A stretch of DNA of 64,000 nt from Burkholderiales bacterium (GTDB taxonomy: Bacteria > Pseudomonadota > Gammaproteobacteria > Burkholderiales > Burkholderiaceae_D). Below the pieces are notes generated by a model. The model was not told where the DNA came from. It searched no databases and saw nothing but the letters and a program-made list of their open reading frames with translations. Where the stretch lies: the NCBI GenBank assembly GCA_016177875.1, contig JACOUL010000021.1:1-64000 (forward strand), written 5' to 3'. The translations under genes were made by a program, and so were the position numbers. Shown one piece after another: positions 52,223 to 61,826 of this stretch; the stretch's first letter is position 1, and the number at the start of each line of letters is the position of its first letter.

Positions 52223-54810
52223 TTTCCTTCGTGTCTCAAGTTCCATGGGCTATTGGGATAGTCTTCCCGCAAGCGCTGCCAAATCGGTGCTGCAGCGGCA
52301 TGGTTGTTATCAAGCTCTTCCAGCGTGGCATAAGTATATAAGCTCTCCGGCACCCAATATCCATGAAAAAGCTCAATCAATTCGCGATAGCGTGCTTTTG
52401 CTTCGGCGCGTTGGCCCGCGAGTTCCGCCGCCTTCGCCATCCAGAATAACGCTTCTTCTTTCTTGGCCGGCGGTCGGCGCAGCTGGTAGGCGCGCAGGAA
52501 TTCCTTGCTGGCTTGCGCATGTTGGGCGGCATTCATGAGCACCCAAGCTTCGGTGTAGACGCGTTCCGGCGAGCGCGACAAGAAAAACAGGCCGGCGACA
52601 ATCAGCATCAACCACCCAATCACAACCGGCGCCCAACGGTGTAAGGCGGATGCCGGTGCGGCACGGTCTTCTGCTGCCGGTGTGGCGCGCTTAAGGTTTC
52701 GCCACAATAGAAAGAGCAAAATCGCCGCAGCAGACAGCGTGGCCGCGATGCCGAGCTTGCCGACCAGCGTGTGGCCGTAGACCAAGCGGATTTCTTTTTC
52801 TTGCGGCACCACCAGCATGTATCCGGGACCGGCGATGTGGAGCGATCCATTGGACGCCAAATGCCAGCGCGGATGATAGGCGACTTTGATCAAATGCGGC
52901 TGGCCGACGGCGCTGGTTTCAAACACCAGCTCATGGCGATCCAGCTTAACTTCACGCACCGGCGCTGCGGGCACCTTGCCGACAGGCGGCAGGGCAGTGC
53001 CCACCACCGGCAGATATGCGGCAAAGCGATTGCGATTGCGGAACCAGGCAAAGGCGTCTTGCATCCAGTCTTTGCCGGGAATCAGGCGCAAGGGTTGCGT
53101 GACGACTTGCGCCAAGCGACTATCGAACTGCTTTAAGCGGTACAGCGCAAACGGCGGAGACTCGGCCATTTTGACGAACAATCCACTGCCTTCCAGCGCC
53201 GCCTTCGCTTTGTCGCTGCGCAACAGCGCCGTATCCGCATGGAGGAAATTCATATGCTTGGCAGCCAGCTCCGGATCGAGGCTGCCGCTCGGGAAGCGTA
53301 CCAAGGGTGAAGACGGTTGCGCCGAAATTTCGGATTGCAATTGATAGACGGCCGGGCCGAGCAAGGCGGATTCCATGTACAAGCCTTCCAGCACCGGCCG
53401 ATGTCCCAAGAACATCGGCAAGGCTTCGAGCGTACGCGTCGAACCTAAATCGCTGTTGGCCGGGTCATGCTCGAAGGTCATTCGCGGCGTCCACAGATCG
53501 CCTTGCATAGCCGGAAACAGCTGTTTCAAGTTATGCCACTGGGGTTTGGGGTCAAGGCCGGAATGGTTCCACAAGCCCCAATCGGGCGCGCGCTGAATCT
53601 CCGGTCCGATCCAACCCAGCATCGCAAGGCAAGCCGAGGCGGCGACGAGAAAGCGCGGCACCGGCCGCTTACCGTTAGCGCTTACTCCAATGAAGGCGAG
53701 CGCCTGCCCTGCCAACCAGCCGCAGGCGATGGCGCCCAACAGCCAAACGAGAGGGAAGAAACGAATATCTGCCAAGCCCAATTGATCGCCGGCGATAAAG
53801 GCGACTGCCGCCAAGCCGGCGGCGCTGGCGAAATAACAAACGGCTCGCCGCTGTTGTTCATTCCAGCCGCGGCGCACGCTGGGCAATGCAAGCAAGAGCA
53901 CGCCTGCCAATCCTGCCCAACCCAATGGCCATAAAGTAACGGGGAACAAGTCGCGCCAGCCCGAAACGCCGAACGACGCATCATTGGGGATGGTCAAGCT
54001 ATGCATTTCCAGCATGGGCCACAGCCAGCCACCCAATAGCGCAAACGCCAAGGCATGACCGCACAGCAGCATGCGCAAGGACTGCTTGAAGTGTTGCAGC
54101 ATGCGTTCCTTGCCCCCGCTCAGGCCGTCGAGCAGCAAAAAGCCGGTGGAAAAACCGACGATCAAAAGCGGAAAGCCGTGTGAAAAACCGCTCGCCGCTT
54201 CCATGACGGCTGCCAGCACCCAGCCGCGGCCGAGGTGAATGGCGCGTGCCCAGGCCATCATCGCGAGTACCGCGAACAAGATGCCGTAGCTGTAAGCAAA
54301 TTCGCCCGACAAGGTCGAGAGCAAATTGCCGCCCCAGATCGAATTCTGTTCGTGTAACAGATAAGCCAGGGCGCCGAACGCGCCGAAGCACGCCGCTTGC
54401 CAGGAAAATCCGAGCCATCTGCGGCTCGCGGTAAACACGGCGCCCGGCAACAGCATGGACGCCAGGAATCCGCCCCATTTGAAGGCCGGTGCCAGCCCCA
54501 TCACTTTGGATAGAAAGGCGATGACCATGAACGGCAGCGGGAAATAATAAGAAAGGAAGGGTAAGCCGCCGAATACTTCGGGCACCCAGGGCACGACCTT
54601 GCCGGAAAACAGCAGATCATCCGAATACAGCTGAGCGTACAGCAGATGCGAGGCAGCATCGCCGCCGGTCGGCCAATTCGCTGAGTTGAGAAAGCCGATG
54701 CCAAGTACGGATGCGACCAAGCTCGCCATGACGATGGCGAAGATCAGGTCGGCGATCCAGCTCCAGAGGCGCGGATGTTTTTGAAAAATCGCGAGTAATT
54801 GATTGTTCAT
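52219..54810 (-). CDS. Large membrane protein, PTPS-related/GT-C type
   Basis: 863 residues. About twelve membrane helices; WPTGGDAASHLLYAQLYSDDLL, PWVPEVFGGLPFLSYYFPLPFMVIA and LLSTLSGEFAYSYG are the signature of the 6-pyruvoyl-tetrahydropterin-synthase-related membrane family, which has a GT-C fold despite the name. The C-terminal part after the last helix has TPR-like repeats (EFLRAYQLRRPPAKKEEALFWMAKAA). Probably transfers sugar from a lipid carrier. Coupled to the GT2 gene by ATGA overlap. Confidence 0.83.
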   Translation of the reverse strand: MNNQLLAIFQKHPRLWSWIADLIFAIVMASLVASVLGIGFLNSANWPTGGDAASHLLYAQLYSDDLLFSGKVVPWVPEVFGGLPFLSYYFPLPFMVIAFLSKVMGLAPAFKWGGFLASMLLPGAVFTASRRWLGFSWQAACFGAFGALAYLLHEQNSIWGGNLLSTLSGEFAYSYGILFAVLAMMAWARAIHLGRGWVLAAVMEAASGFSHGFPLLIVGFSTGFLLLDGLSGGKERMLQHFKQSLRMLLCGHALAFALLGGWLWPMLEMHSLTIPNDASFGVSGWRDLFPVTLWPLGWAGLAGVLLLALPSVRRGWNEQQRRAVCYFASAAGLAAVAFIAGDQLGLADIRFFPLVWLLGAIACGWLAGQALAFIGVSANGKRPVPRFLVAASACLAMLGWIGPEIQRAPDWGLWNHSGLDPKPQWHNLKQLFPAMQGDLWTPRMTFEHDPANSDLGSTRTLEALPMFLGHRPVLEGLYMESALLGPAVYQLQSEISAQPSSPLVRFPSGSLDPELAAKHMNFLHADTALLRSDKAKAALEGSGLFVKMAESPPFALYRLKQFDSRLAQVVTQPLRLIPGKDWMQDAFAWFRNRNRFAAYLPVVGTALPPVGKVPAAPVREVKLDRHELVFETSAVGQPHLIKVAYHPRWHLASNGSLHIAGPGYMLVVPQEKEIRLVYGHTLVGKLGIAATLSAAAILLFLLWRNLKRATPAAEDRAAPASALHRWAPVVIGWLMLIVAGLFFLSRSPERVYTEAWVLMNAAQHAQASKEFLRAYQLRRPPAKKEEALFWMAKAAELAGQRAEAKARYRELIELFHGYWVPESLYTYATLEELDNNHAAAAPIWQRLREDYPNSPWNLRHEGK

Positions 54811-55619
54811 TACGCCGCGCCTCCACGACGCTTATTGTTGAGCGACCATCCCAGCAATAAGATCGCCGCCGCAAGCAAACCGTAGGTCACGCCGAAAAAC
54901 CAGCGGCTCGCATTCAGCCAAGCGGTACGTTGCTGTCGCCCTTGCACGCCGCCATCGTAAATCGTTTGAAAGGTCAATCCCTGCGCCGTTTCATGCATCA
55001 GGAAGGCGGTCGGTTGCCCGCCGCCTAAACTCATCCGTAATTTCTCCATGCCGGGCCGCCACTCGATGCGGCGTGCATTCGGTTGTTGGTGTTCAAACGA
55101 GACCGCGCCGGTTAGCGGTCCAATTCCTTCTTCTTGCGGCCACAGCAGCCAGCTCGCACGAATGGAATTGCCGGTAGGCGGCGTAATGGTCATCAAACCA
55201 TGTTCATACCCGGCTTGCAGGGTATCGGTGGCCGGCATGGGTTGATTAAAAAAGGAAATTTGGCCGAAACCGGCACCGGCTTGATCGAAGAAGCGCACCA
55301 TGATGGTCCGCAGAGATTCCAGGGGCGGCAATTGCTCGCGCGGTCGCTGATCGGGCCAGACAAATTCGAAAGTGGCACCGGCCGCCAGCTCTGCAGGCTG
55401 ATTGGCGCCGGGCGGCAAAGGCAGCCGTTGCCATTGTCCGTTTTCCAGGAGACGAAATACCGCAGGATAAAACGCCGAAGCATTGCCTTGATTAATGAGC
55501 GTCAGCTTGGTGCCGGTGAGCGACAATCCGAAAGCAATATTGCCGGCGTGGGCACTTTGCGCGAGTAATGCAAGCAGCGCAAACAAGAGCGGCAGGCAGT
55601 AACGATGTAGGCGAATCAT
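54810..55619 (-). CDS. Exported protein with C-terminal membrane helix, unknown function
   Basis: 269 residues from the ATG at 55619, preceded by GGGAG; the frame from 55655 lacks this. Signal peptide about 1-25 (cut AHA-G), beta-rich middle, C-terminal helix at about 245-262 followed by a basic tail (KRRGGAA). No family recognised. One-base overlap with the PTPS-related gene, so it is in the same operon and probably helps that protein in the periplasm. Confidence 0.72.
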   Translation of the reverse strand: MIRLHRYCLPLLFALLALLAQSAHAGNIAFGLSLTGTKLTLINQGNASAFYPAVFRLLENGQWQRLPLPPGANQPAELAAGATFEFVWPDQRPREQLPPLESLRTIMVRFFDQAGAGFGQISFFNQPMPATDTLQAGYEHGLMTITPPTGNSIRASWLLWPQEEGIGPLTGAVSFEHQQPNARRIEWRPGMEKLRMSLGGGQPTAFLMHETAQGLTFQTIYDGGVQGRQQRTAWLNASRWFFGVTYGLLAAAILLLGWSLNNKRRGGAA

Positions 55620-55698
55620 TCGTCTCCCATATTGATGATTTTCCGGGGCCCACATGATAGCAGCACATGCGGAGCCCGCCTAAGGCCAAGTTGCCAGG

Positions 55699-56100
55699 TT
55701 ATTTGGGCTGCTGCACCCGAAACGTCCAGTAGCGGTTGGCGCCGAAACTCCAAATCAGGCAAAGCCCGGTGGTGAGGATTTGCGCCAACCATTTATTCAA
55801 GTGCAGCAAGTCCACCCCGATCCACATGAAAAACGTATTCAGCACCAAGCCGACCGTAGCAACCACTGCGAATTTGGACACGCTATCCGAATGGCGCTTA
55901 TTGCTGCGGAAAGTAAAACGGTAATTCAAGGTGTAGTTGATCCAGGCGCCCAGTAATGCGCCGGCCGAAGAAGCGGGAACGGCAGCGATGCCGAATGCAT
56001 GGGTTAACAGCCCGAACAGGCCGTAATGACCGATAGCAGACATGAGGCCGACGCCCGTAAAGCGCGTGAATTGTCGAAAAATTTCAGGCATGGCCGACAT
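55699..56100 (-). CDS. GtrA-family flippase-like membrane protein
   Basis: 133 residues if the ATG at 56100 is used; ATG at 56091 also fits. Four membrane helices, with the GtrA pattern FTGVGLMSAIGHYGLFGLL near the start and NYTLNYRFTFRS in the loop. GtrA-like proteins help move polyprenyl-phosphate-linked sugars across the inner membrane, which fits the GT2 and GT-C-type genes downstream. Divergent from gspG, 171 bases apart. Confidence 0.88.
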   Translation of the reverse strand: MSAMPEIFRQFTRFTGVGLMSAIGHYGLFGLLTHAFGIAAVPASSAGALLGAWINYTLNYRFTFRSNKRHSDSVSKFAVVATVGLVLNTFFMWIGVDLLHLNKWLAQILTTGLCLIWSFGANRYWTFRVQQPK

Positions 56101-56271
56101 TATCGCCAATTAGGGCACTTTTTGCGGGTTTTGACGTCTTAGTATCATCTGCCGTACGTCAACATATATCAAAATCACAGTTGACCCCACGTCCAGGCAG
56201 TATATGAAAAGCCGCTTCGGCCTTATACTCCACATTGGTATTCTTTCATTGACCAACTTGAACCGAATCTT

Positions 56272-56736
56272 ATGGATAAAGCATTTTCTCGCGCACGCAC
56301 ATCGCACCTGAGACAGTCTCTGTCTCGCGGTTTTACGCTGATTGAAATCATGGTGGTGGTGGTGATCATGGGCATATTGGCCGCATTGGTGGTGCCCAAG
56401 CTGATGGGTCGTACCGACGATGCCCGCATCATCGCGGCGCGGCAGGATATCGCCAACATCATGCAAGCCTTGAAACTGTATAAGCTCGACAATCTGCGTT
56501 ATCCGACCACCGAGCAAGGCTTGCAGGCTTTGATCGCCAAACCGACTTCCGGTCCGGAGGCCAAGGGGTGGAAGACCGGCGGATATCTCGACAAGCTGCC
56601 GAAAGACCCATGGGGCAATGGCTATCAATACCTGAATCCGGGATTGCATGGGGAAATCGACGTATTTTCGTTCGGCGCTGATGGCCAGGCTGGAGGGGCT
56701 GCCGCGGATGCCGATATCGGTTCGTGGGAGCTGTAA
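56272..56736 (+). CDS. gspG: Type II secretion major pseudopilin
   Basis: 154 residues. Prepilin cleavage site RG/FTLIEIMVVVVIMGILAAL at about 19-38, then TEQGLQALIAKPT and WGNGYQYLNPGLHGEIDVFSFGADG (calcium-binding region) with the terminal GADG...IGSW typical of GspG. First of a run G-H-I-J-K-L-M-N-D. Confidence 0.96.
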   Translation: MDKAFSRARTSHLRQSLSRGFTLIEIMVVVVIMGILAALVVPKLMGRTDDARIIAARQDIANIMQALKLYKLDNLRYPTTEQGLQALIAKPTSGPEAKGWKTGGYLDKLPKDPWGNGYQYLNPGLHGEIDVFSFGADGQAGGAAADADIGSWEL

Positions 56737-56756
56737 GCATCAAAGGTGTTTTTGCA

Positions 56757-57242
56757 ATGAATACGGTGCGCGCTCGCGTACCGATGGCTGCGCGCGGCTT
56801 CACGCTGCTTGAATTGTTAGTGGTGCTGGTAATCGTCGGTATCATGCTTGGGTTTGTTTCCTTCAATGCGATGCCGAGTGAACGCCAGCTGCTGCAAAAT
56901 GAGGCGCAGCGTGTCGCTTTACTTTTGCAATTGGCGCGCGACGAAGCGATCGTGCGCAATCGTCCGATCGCGTTTGAAGTGCATTCCAACGGCTACCGAT
57001 TCTGGATACTCAACGAAAATCGCTGGAAAGCCATTGAGCAGGACGACATGTTGCGCGAGCGTGAATTCAAAAAGGCGCCGGTCAATCTTTCAATCGATCC
57101 GCCGATGTCGGAAGGCGGTGGTTCCATCCGTGTCACGTTCGGACGTGAGCCGGTCGACAAGCCTTTCGTGCTGACCTTTTCAAGCGGCGACGCCAGCGTC
57201 GCCTTACATGCCGACGGTATCGGCCATTTCACGGTGGAGTGA
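56757..57242 (+). CDS. gspH: Type II secretion minor pseudopilin
   Basis: 161 residues from the ATG at 56757. Cleavage site RG/FTLLELLVVLVIVGIMLGF about 13-32; the rest fits GspH (QRVALLLQLARDEAIVRNRPIAFEV, FKKAPVNLSIDPP). An earlier start at 56724 overlaps gspG and is less likely. Two-base gap to gspI. Confidence 0.92.
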   Translation: MNTVRARVPMAARGFTLLELLVVLVIVGIMLGFVSFNAMPSERQLLQNEAQRVALLLQLARDEAIVRNRPIAFEVHSNGYRFWILNENRWKAIEQDDMLREREFKKAPVNLSIDPPMSEGGGSIRVTFGREPVDKPFVLTFSSGDASVALHADGIGHFTVE

Positions 57243-57243
57243 T

Positions 57244-57615
57244 ATGCGGCCGAACAAAACAGGATTTACCTTGTTGGAAGTGCTGGTGGCGCTGGTCATC
57301 GTCGGCACCGCGCTGGGGGCGAGTTTGCGCGCCGTCGGCAGCTTGGCGCAGAACAGCAATGATTTGCGCGCTTCCATGATGGCGACTTGGTCGGCCGAGA
57401 ATCGCTTGACGCAAATTCGTTTGGCGAGCGAGTGGCCGCCATTCGGCAAACGTTCTACGCCTTGTCCGCAAGCCGACATGCAGTTCCTTTGCGAAGAAGA
57501 AGTGCTGCCGACGCCGAATCAAAATTTCCGGCGGGTCGAAGTGAGCGTTTATGACGAGCAAAATCTGAAGCGTCGCATCATTAAACTGGCGCAGATCGTG
57601 CCGAATAATAGGTAG
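57244..57615 (+). CDS. gspI: Type II secretion minor pseudopilin
   Basis: 123 residues from the ATG at 57244, two bases past the gspH stop, with GGAG upstream. Site TG/FTLLEVLVALVIVGTALGA; then ASMMATWSAENRLTQIRLASEWPP, the GspI hallmark. Forms the pseudopilus tip with GspJ and GspK. Confidence 0.94.
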   Translation: MRPNKTGFTLLEVLVALVIVGTALGASLRAVGSLAQNSNDLRASMMATWSAENRLTQIRLASEWPPFGKRSTPCPQADMQFLCEEEVLPTPNQNFRRVEVSVYDEQNLKRRIIKLAQIVPNNR

Positions 57616-57622
57616 GAAGCGG

Positions 57623-58261
57623 ATGCGAATGCAAAAACGCGCGCGAATCACATCAGGCTTTACCTTGATCGAGCTGTTGGTCGCTATCACCGTGATGGCG
57701 ATTGTCGCTGTGCTCGGCTGGCGCGGCTTGGACGGGATCGTGCGTGCCCGCCTCACCTTGAACGAGCAGCTCGACCAATCGCGAGGTCTGCAGCTGGCAT
57801 TCGCGCAAATGCAAAGCGATTGTGCCCATATCGCTTCCACCGCGATTCTTCCCGATCGCCCGCCGATCGTGGTTGAACCCGGCAAGGTCGTGATCGTACG
57901 CACGGTATTTACCGACAATCAGCCCATGCGTTTGCAAATCGTGGCTTACCAGTTGAAGAACGGCGTATTAACGCGCCGGGAATCGCCCGCCACGCGCGAC
58001 TTGGATGCGCTGGATAATATGTGGACGTCGACTACTAGCGGCACTGGGGGCACGCCTGCGGTTGCATTGCAATCCGGGGTGGAGTCGCTCAATGTACGCA
58101 TATGGATCAATGACGGCGCCGGCTGGCGGGTGCCGGGAGTCGACGTCGTGACTTATGCCACCGCCGCCACGCCGATTGTGCCGACCGGGCTGGAAATGTC
58201 GCTCAGGGTGGCTGGGCGCAGCGGCAATTTGACCAAAGTTTTCTTGCTGGGGCCGGTATGA
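57623..58261 (+). CDS. gspJ: Type II secretion minor pseudopilin
   Basis: 212 residues, GGAAG before the ATG. Site SG/FTLIELLVAITVMAIVAVL; then GWRGLDGIVRARLTLNEQ and LQLAFAQMQSDCAHIA as in GspJ. Overlaps gspK by four bases (ATGA). Confidence 0.94.
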   Translation: MRMQKRARITSGFTLIELLVAITVMAIVAVLGWRGLDGIVRARLTLNEQLDQSRGLQLAFAQMQSDCAHIASTAILPDRPPIVVEPGKVVIVRTVFTDNQPMRLQIVAYQLKNGVLTRRESPATRDLDALDNMWTSTTSGTGGTPAVALQSGVESLNVRIWINDGAGWRVPGVDVVTYATAATPIVPTGLEMSLRVAGRSGNLTKVFLLGPV

Positions 58262-59247
58262 CGCGGCGCACGTATTTTCGTCAGCGTGGTGTTGCCGTGG
58301 TAACCGCATTGTTGTTGACGACTTTGGCGATCACGATTGTCGCCAGCCTTTTTTGGCAACAGCAAGTGCAAATCCGTTCGATTGAAAATCAGCGCCTGCA
58401 GTTGCAAAAGCAATGGATTTTGCGCGGAGCCTTGGATTGGGCAAGCTTGATTTTGCGGGCCGATGCGGCCAATTCCGGACCGGATCACTTGGGTGAACCA
58501 TGGGCCGTACCGCTTGCGGAAACACGGCTCGATCAATATGTTGAAAACGGCAGAGCTGATGCGGATGCGAGCGATGCGACGATTTCCGGCGATATCGTTG
58601 ATGCGCAAGCGCGTTTTAACTTGCGGAATTTACTCGATGCGAGCGATCCCAGTAAGATCGACCCTAGCGAGCTGGCGACTTTTCAAAATCTCTTGGTGGA
58701 GTTAAAGATTAATCCGAGCTTGGCGCAGGCGGTGGCTACGGCGATTAAAGATGCAACGCCAAAAACCGGTGCCGCTTTCGGCGCCGGCGCCAACCCGGCG
58801 CAGAGTACGCCGCCGGTTACTAGGCGAATCCTGAATATCGAATATCTCGACGACTTGCTCGCGGTACCGGGATTTACGCTGGAGATACTTGATAAGCTGC
58901 GCGATTTCGTGGTTGTATTGCCTTCACGAACGCCGATCAATATCAATACCGCCTCGATCCAGGTGCTGGCAGCGAAGTTCCCGACTCTTGGTACACTACC
59001 GCTGACGAAATCGGATGCGGCAGTGTTGATTGCGGCGCGCGATCAAGCTTATCTTTTGCATCAGAACGATATTTGGAATCGCTTGCAAAGGCCGGGAGGG
59101 CCGGATGTTGGAAACCTGCTTGACATCAAGACCGACTATTTCTTGGTCAATGGCAAAGTGCGTTTGAATCGGGCCGGGTTGGAAATGCAAGCCTTGATTT
59201 TGCGCAGAAACCAAACGACCAAATTGGTTTGGATTAGAGAAAATTAG
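58258..59247 (+). CDS. gspK: Type II secretion minor pseudopilin
   Basis: 329 residues. Starts with RGVAVVTALLLTTLAITIVASL, the GspK prepilin segment in which the +1 residue is followed by hydrophobic residues instead of FTL. DAQARFNLRNLLD and the tandem helix-hairpin-helix-like INVNTA-type segment PINIINTASIQ (near residue 225) are typical. Caps the pseudopilus. Confidence 0.93.
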   Translation: MTRRTYFRQRGVAVVTALLLTTLAITIVASLFWQQQVQIRSIENQRLQLQKQWILRGALDWASLILRADAANSGPDHLGEPWAVPLAETRLDQYVENGRADADASDATISGDIVDAQARFNLRNLLDASDPSKIDPSELATFQNLLVELKINPSLAQAVATAIKDATPKTGAAFGAGANPAQSTPPVTRRILNIEYLDDLLAVPGFTLEILDKLRDFVVVLPSRTPININTASIQVLAAKFPTLGTLPLTKSDAAVLIAARDQAYLLHQNDIWNRLQRPGGPDVGNLLDIKTDYFLVNGKVRLNRAGLEMQALILRRNQTTKLVWIREN

Positions 59248-59258
59248 AAAGAGAAGTC

Positions 59259-60524
59259 TTGAGCACACTCTATATACGTCTTCCTTCACGCGCGGTTGCC
59301 GATTCGCCGGCACCTGACGCTACCTTCGATTGCCAATTCGCTGTGGCCGCCGATGATAGTGGGGCGGTCGAACGAGAAGGCGCCGTGGCGCTTTCGCTGC
59401 TCGGTGACGCCATCACCAAAGCCCAACGCGTCGTCATTATTCTCGCTGCCGGCGATGTCACGCTCTTGCAAGTAAAAGTGCCGCCGATGTCGGCGGCGCG
59501 CTTGAAAGCGGCTTTGCCCAATCTCGTTGAAGAGCAATTGATCTCCGATCCGGCCGACTGTCTGTTGACCACGGCGCCCGCGACCGCAGAGGGCATGCGC
59601 ACGATTGCTGTTGTTAATCGCGCCTGGTTGGAAAAAATCGTCCACAAACTGATTGCATTAGGCGCGCGCAATATTGTCGCCGTCCCGGCCCAGCTTTGTT
59701 TGCCTTATCAGCCCGATACGGTTTCCGCCGCCGTTGGTGAATACAGCATGAGCCTCGATATGGAGCTCGCACTGCGCAGCGGCGAATATGAAGGCATGGG
59801 TTTGTCGATGTTGCCCGAGCAACCCGACTCCGGCGCGCCCGAAGCAGTGCAATCCCTATGCACGCTGGCTCCTACCGCGGCAATTGCCTTGTATGTGCCG
59901 CAGGAGCGCGTGATCGTTTACCAGTCGGTATTGCACGAACACGAATTGGAAGAGCGGGTTTCGCTATTTGCCGACAATTGGCCGCGCTGGATTGCCGGCG
60001 CCAAGAATGTTCCGATCAATGTGGCGGCCGGATTGGGCGCCGCTGCCGGTCCTAGCCTGCACTGGCAGCCCTGGCGTTGGCCCCTGATACTGGCGGGCTT
60101 GCTGCTATTGGTGAATATCATCGGCTTGAATGTCGACTGGCTGCGCTTGAAGCGTGAAGCGACCGGCGCGCGCGCCATGATGATGCAGATTTATAAGTCC
60201 GTGTATCCGAACGAGACAGCCATCCTTGATCCGGTCGCGCAAATGAAGCAAAAGATCAAGGCGGCGCAGCACAGGGCCGGACAAGCCTCTCCGAGTGATT
60301 TCTTGGTGCTCGCTACCCAATTCGGCGAAGCATGGCAAAGCGTTTTGCAGGGCAGCAAAGGACCTGGTATCGTTTCGCTCGACTATGCCGAAGGCGGCTT
60401 GCAAGTCAAACTTAAGTCCGATGTCCCGCCGCCTACGGCGCAGATGCAAACCGCGCTGGCCGCACGCAATCTCTCTCTCGTGGCGAAAGCGCCTGACTTA
60501 TGGCAAATCAGGAGCGCCAAATGA
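59259..60524 (+). CDS. gspL: Type II secretion inner-membrane protein
   Basis: 421 residues from a TTG with AGAAAGAGAAG upstream. Cytoplasmic ASKHA-like half to about 260, one membrane helix at about 272-292 (PLILAGLLLLVNIIGLNV), and a periplasmic ferredoxin-like C-terminal part. Links the GspE ATPase to the pseudopilus. gspM start overlaps its stop. Confidence 0.92.
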   Translation: MSTLYIRLPSRAVADSPAPDATFDCQFAVAADDSGAVEREGAVALSLLGDAITKAQRVVIILAAGDVTLLQVKVPPMSAARLKAALPNLVEEQLISDPADCLLTTAPATAEGMRTIAVVNRAWLEKIVHKLIALGARNIVAVPAQLCLPYQPDTVSAAVGEYSMSLDMELALRSGEYEGMGLSMLPEQPDSGAPEAVQSLCTLAPTAAIALYVPQERVIVYQSVLHEHELEERVSLFADNWPRWIAGAKNVPINVAAGLGAAAGPSLHWQPWRWPLILAGLLLLVNIIGLNVDWLRLKREATGARAMMMQIYKSVYPNETAILDPVAQMKQKIKAAQHRAGQASPSDFLVLATQFGEAWQSVLQGSKGPGIVSLDYAEGGLQVKLKSDVPPPTAQMQTALAARNLSLVAKAPDLWQIRSAK

Positions 60525-61039
60525 AATCGCCCACCATGTTTACGGATGTGCAGGAAAATTTATCTGCTTTTTGGAGCGCACGTAACGAGCGCGAAAAAAA
60601 GCAGATTGTGTTGGCAATCGCCGTGGCGGTCTTGGGTTTAACGTACATGTTGTTGATTGAACCCGCGTATAAGGGACGGGCGCAGCTGCAAAAAAGTTTG
60701 CCTACATTGCGGCAACAGCAAGTCGAATTAGAAGGCTTGGCTAAAGAAGCGACCGCGCTTGCCAGCGTCACGCCACCTCCGGCGCCTGAGATGACCAAGG
60801 AAAATCTTGAAGCAGGCATGACGCGTCTGGGTTTGAAGCCGCAAAGCGTTGTTGCAACGGGCGGCAATCTTGCCAAGGTTCAATTTAATTCCGTATCTTT
60901 CGCTGCAATGACTGCATGGCTGGATGAAATTCAAAAATCCTCGCGTATTGAGGTAATGGAGGCCAACGTTACTTCTTTACCGCAGCAAGATACGGTAAAT
61001 GCCTCGCTTACCTTGCGACAGCAAAAGAATAATGAGTAA
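60521..61039 (+). CDS. gspM: Type II secretion inner-membrane protein
   Basis: 172 residues from the ATG at 60521, which overlaps the gspL stop (ATGA). One membrane helix at about 28-46 and a small periplasmic domain (SVVATGGNLAKVQFNSVSFAAMTAWLDEIQKSS). Partner of GspL. Confidence 0.93.
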   Translation: MKSPTMFTDVQENLSAFWSARNEREKKQIVLAIAVAVLGLTYMLLIEPAYKGRAQLQKSLPTLRQQQVELEGLAKEATALASVTPPPAPEMTKENLEAGMTRLGLKPQSVVATGGNLAKVQFNSVSFAAMTAWLDEIQKSSRIEVMEANVTSLPQQDTVNASLTLRQQKNNE

Positions 61040-61826
61040 GAACAAAGGGGCCATCAACCGCGTCGTGCTATGGTTGCTTATTGCCATTGTGACGATAGGA
61101 TTCACGCTGCTGGCAGTGTTTCCGGCGAGCTGGATGGCGAGTTTTGTGGAAAGGCAGACCGAAGGGCGCATTACCCTCGGCGATGCGGAAGGCACGCTGT
61201 GGCATGGTTCGGCATATTTGGGCGCGGCTGCCAGTAGTAAAGATCCGGTGTCGCCTTTGTTGCCTGGACGCTTTACCTGGAATTTGTCGCCAATGATCTT
61301 AGTGGGACAAATCGATGCGACGTTGGAAAACACGAGCGTTTTGTCGAATCCGTTAGCGTTGAGCGGCACATGGAATGCGTGGCGGATTAGTCCGGCATCC
61401 ATTTTGTTGCCTGCGGAGCGCTTGGCAGGTTTGGGGGCGCCCCTGAATACGATCCAGCCGTCCGGGCAGATGCGGCTGGCATGGGCACCGTTGCAGTTTA
61501 CGCGTCAAGGCAATAACGTGGGTGTGACGGGGACGATGACCCTGGAGATGAATAATATGGCGTCGCGTCTGTCGCCGATCAAACCGCTGGGAGCGTATAT
61601 CCTGGTGTTTGAGTGGCAGGGGCAGCAGGCCAATATGCTGTTAAAGACGGTCAAGGGGCCGATGCTGTTATCCGGCACAGGCCAATTGGCGAATGGCCGC
61701 TTGCAGTTTTCAGGCAAGGCGGAAGCGGAAGCTGGTAGTGAAGAAAGACTGGGCAACCTGTTGAATCTGCTGGGGCAGCGCCGCAGGGAAGGCAATAAGA
61801 ATGTTATCGCGTTAGAGTTCAAATAA
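61032..61826 (+). CDS. gspN: Type II secretion protein N
   Basis: 264 residues from the ATG at 61032, eight bases before the gspM stop. Membrane helix about 10-30, then GRITLGDAEGTLWHGSAYLG, the GspN landmark. Not present in all T2SS; order M-N-D is as in other Burkholderiales. Confidence 0.9.
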   Translation: MSKNKGAINRVVLWLLIAIVTIGFTLLAVFPASWMASFVERQTEGRITLGDAEGTLWHGSAYLGAAASSKDPVSPLLPGRFTWNLSPMILVGQIDATLENTSVLSNPLALSGTWNAWRISPASILLPAERLAGLGAPLNTIQPSGQMRLAWAPLQFTRQGNNVGVTGTMTLEMNNMASRLSPIKPLGAYILVFEWQGQQANMLLKTVKGPMLLSGTGQLANGRLQFSGKAEAEAGSEERLGNLLNLLGQRRREGNKNVIALEFK

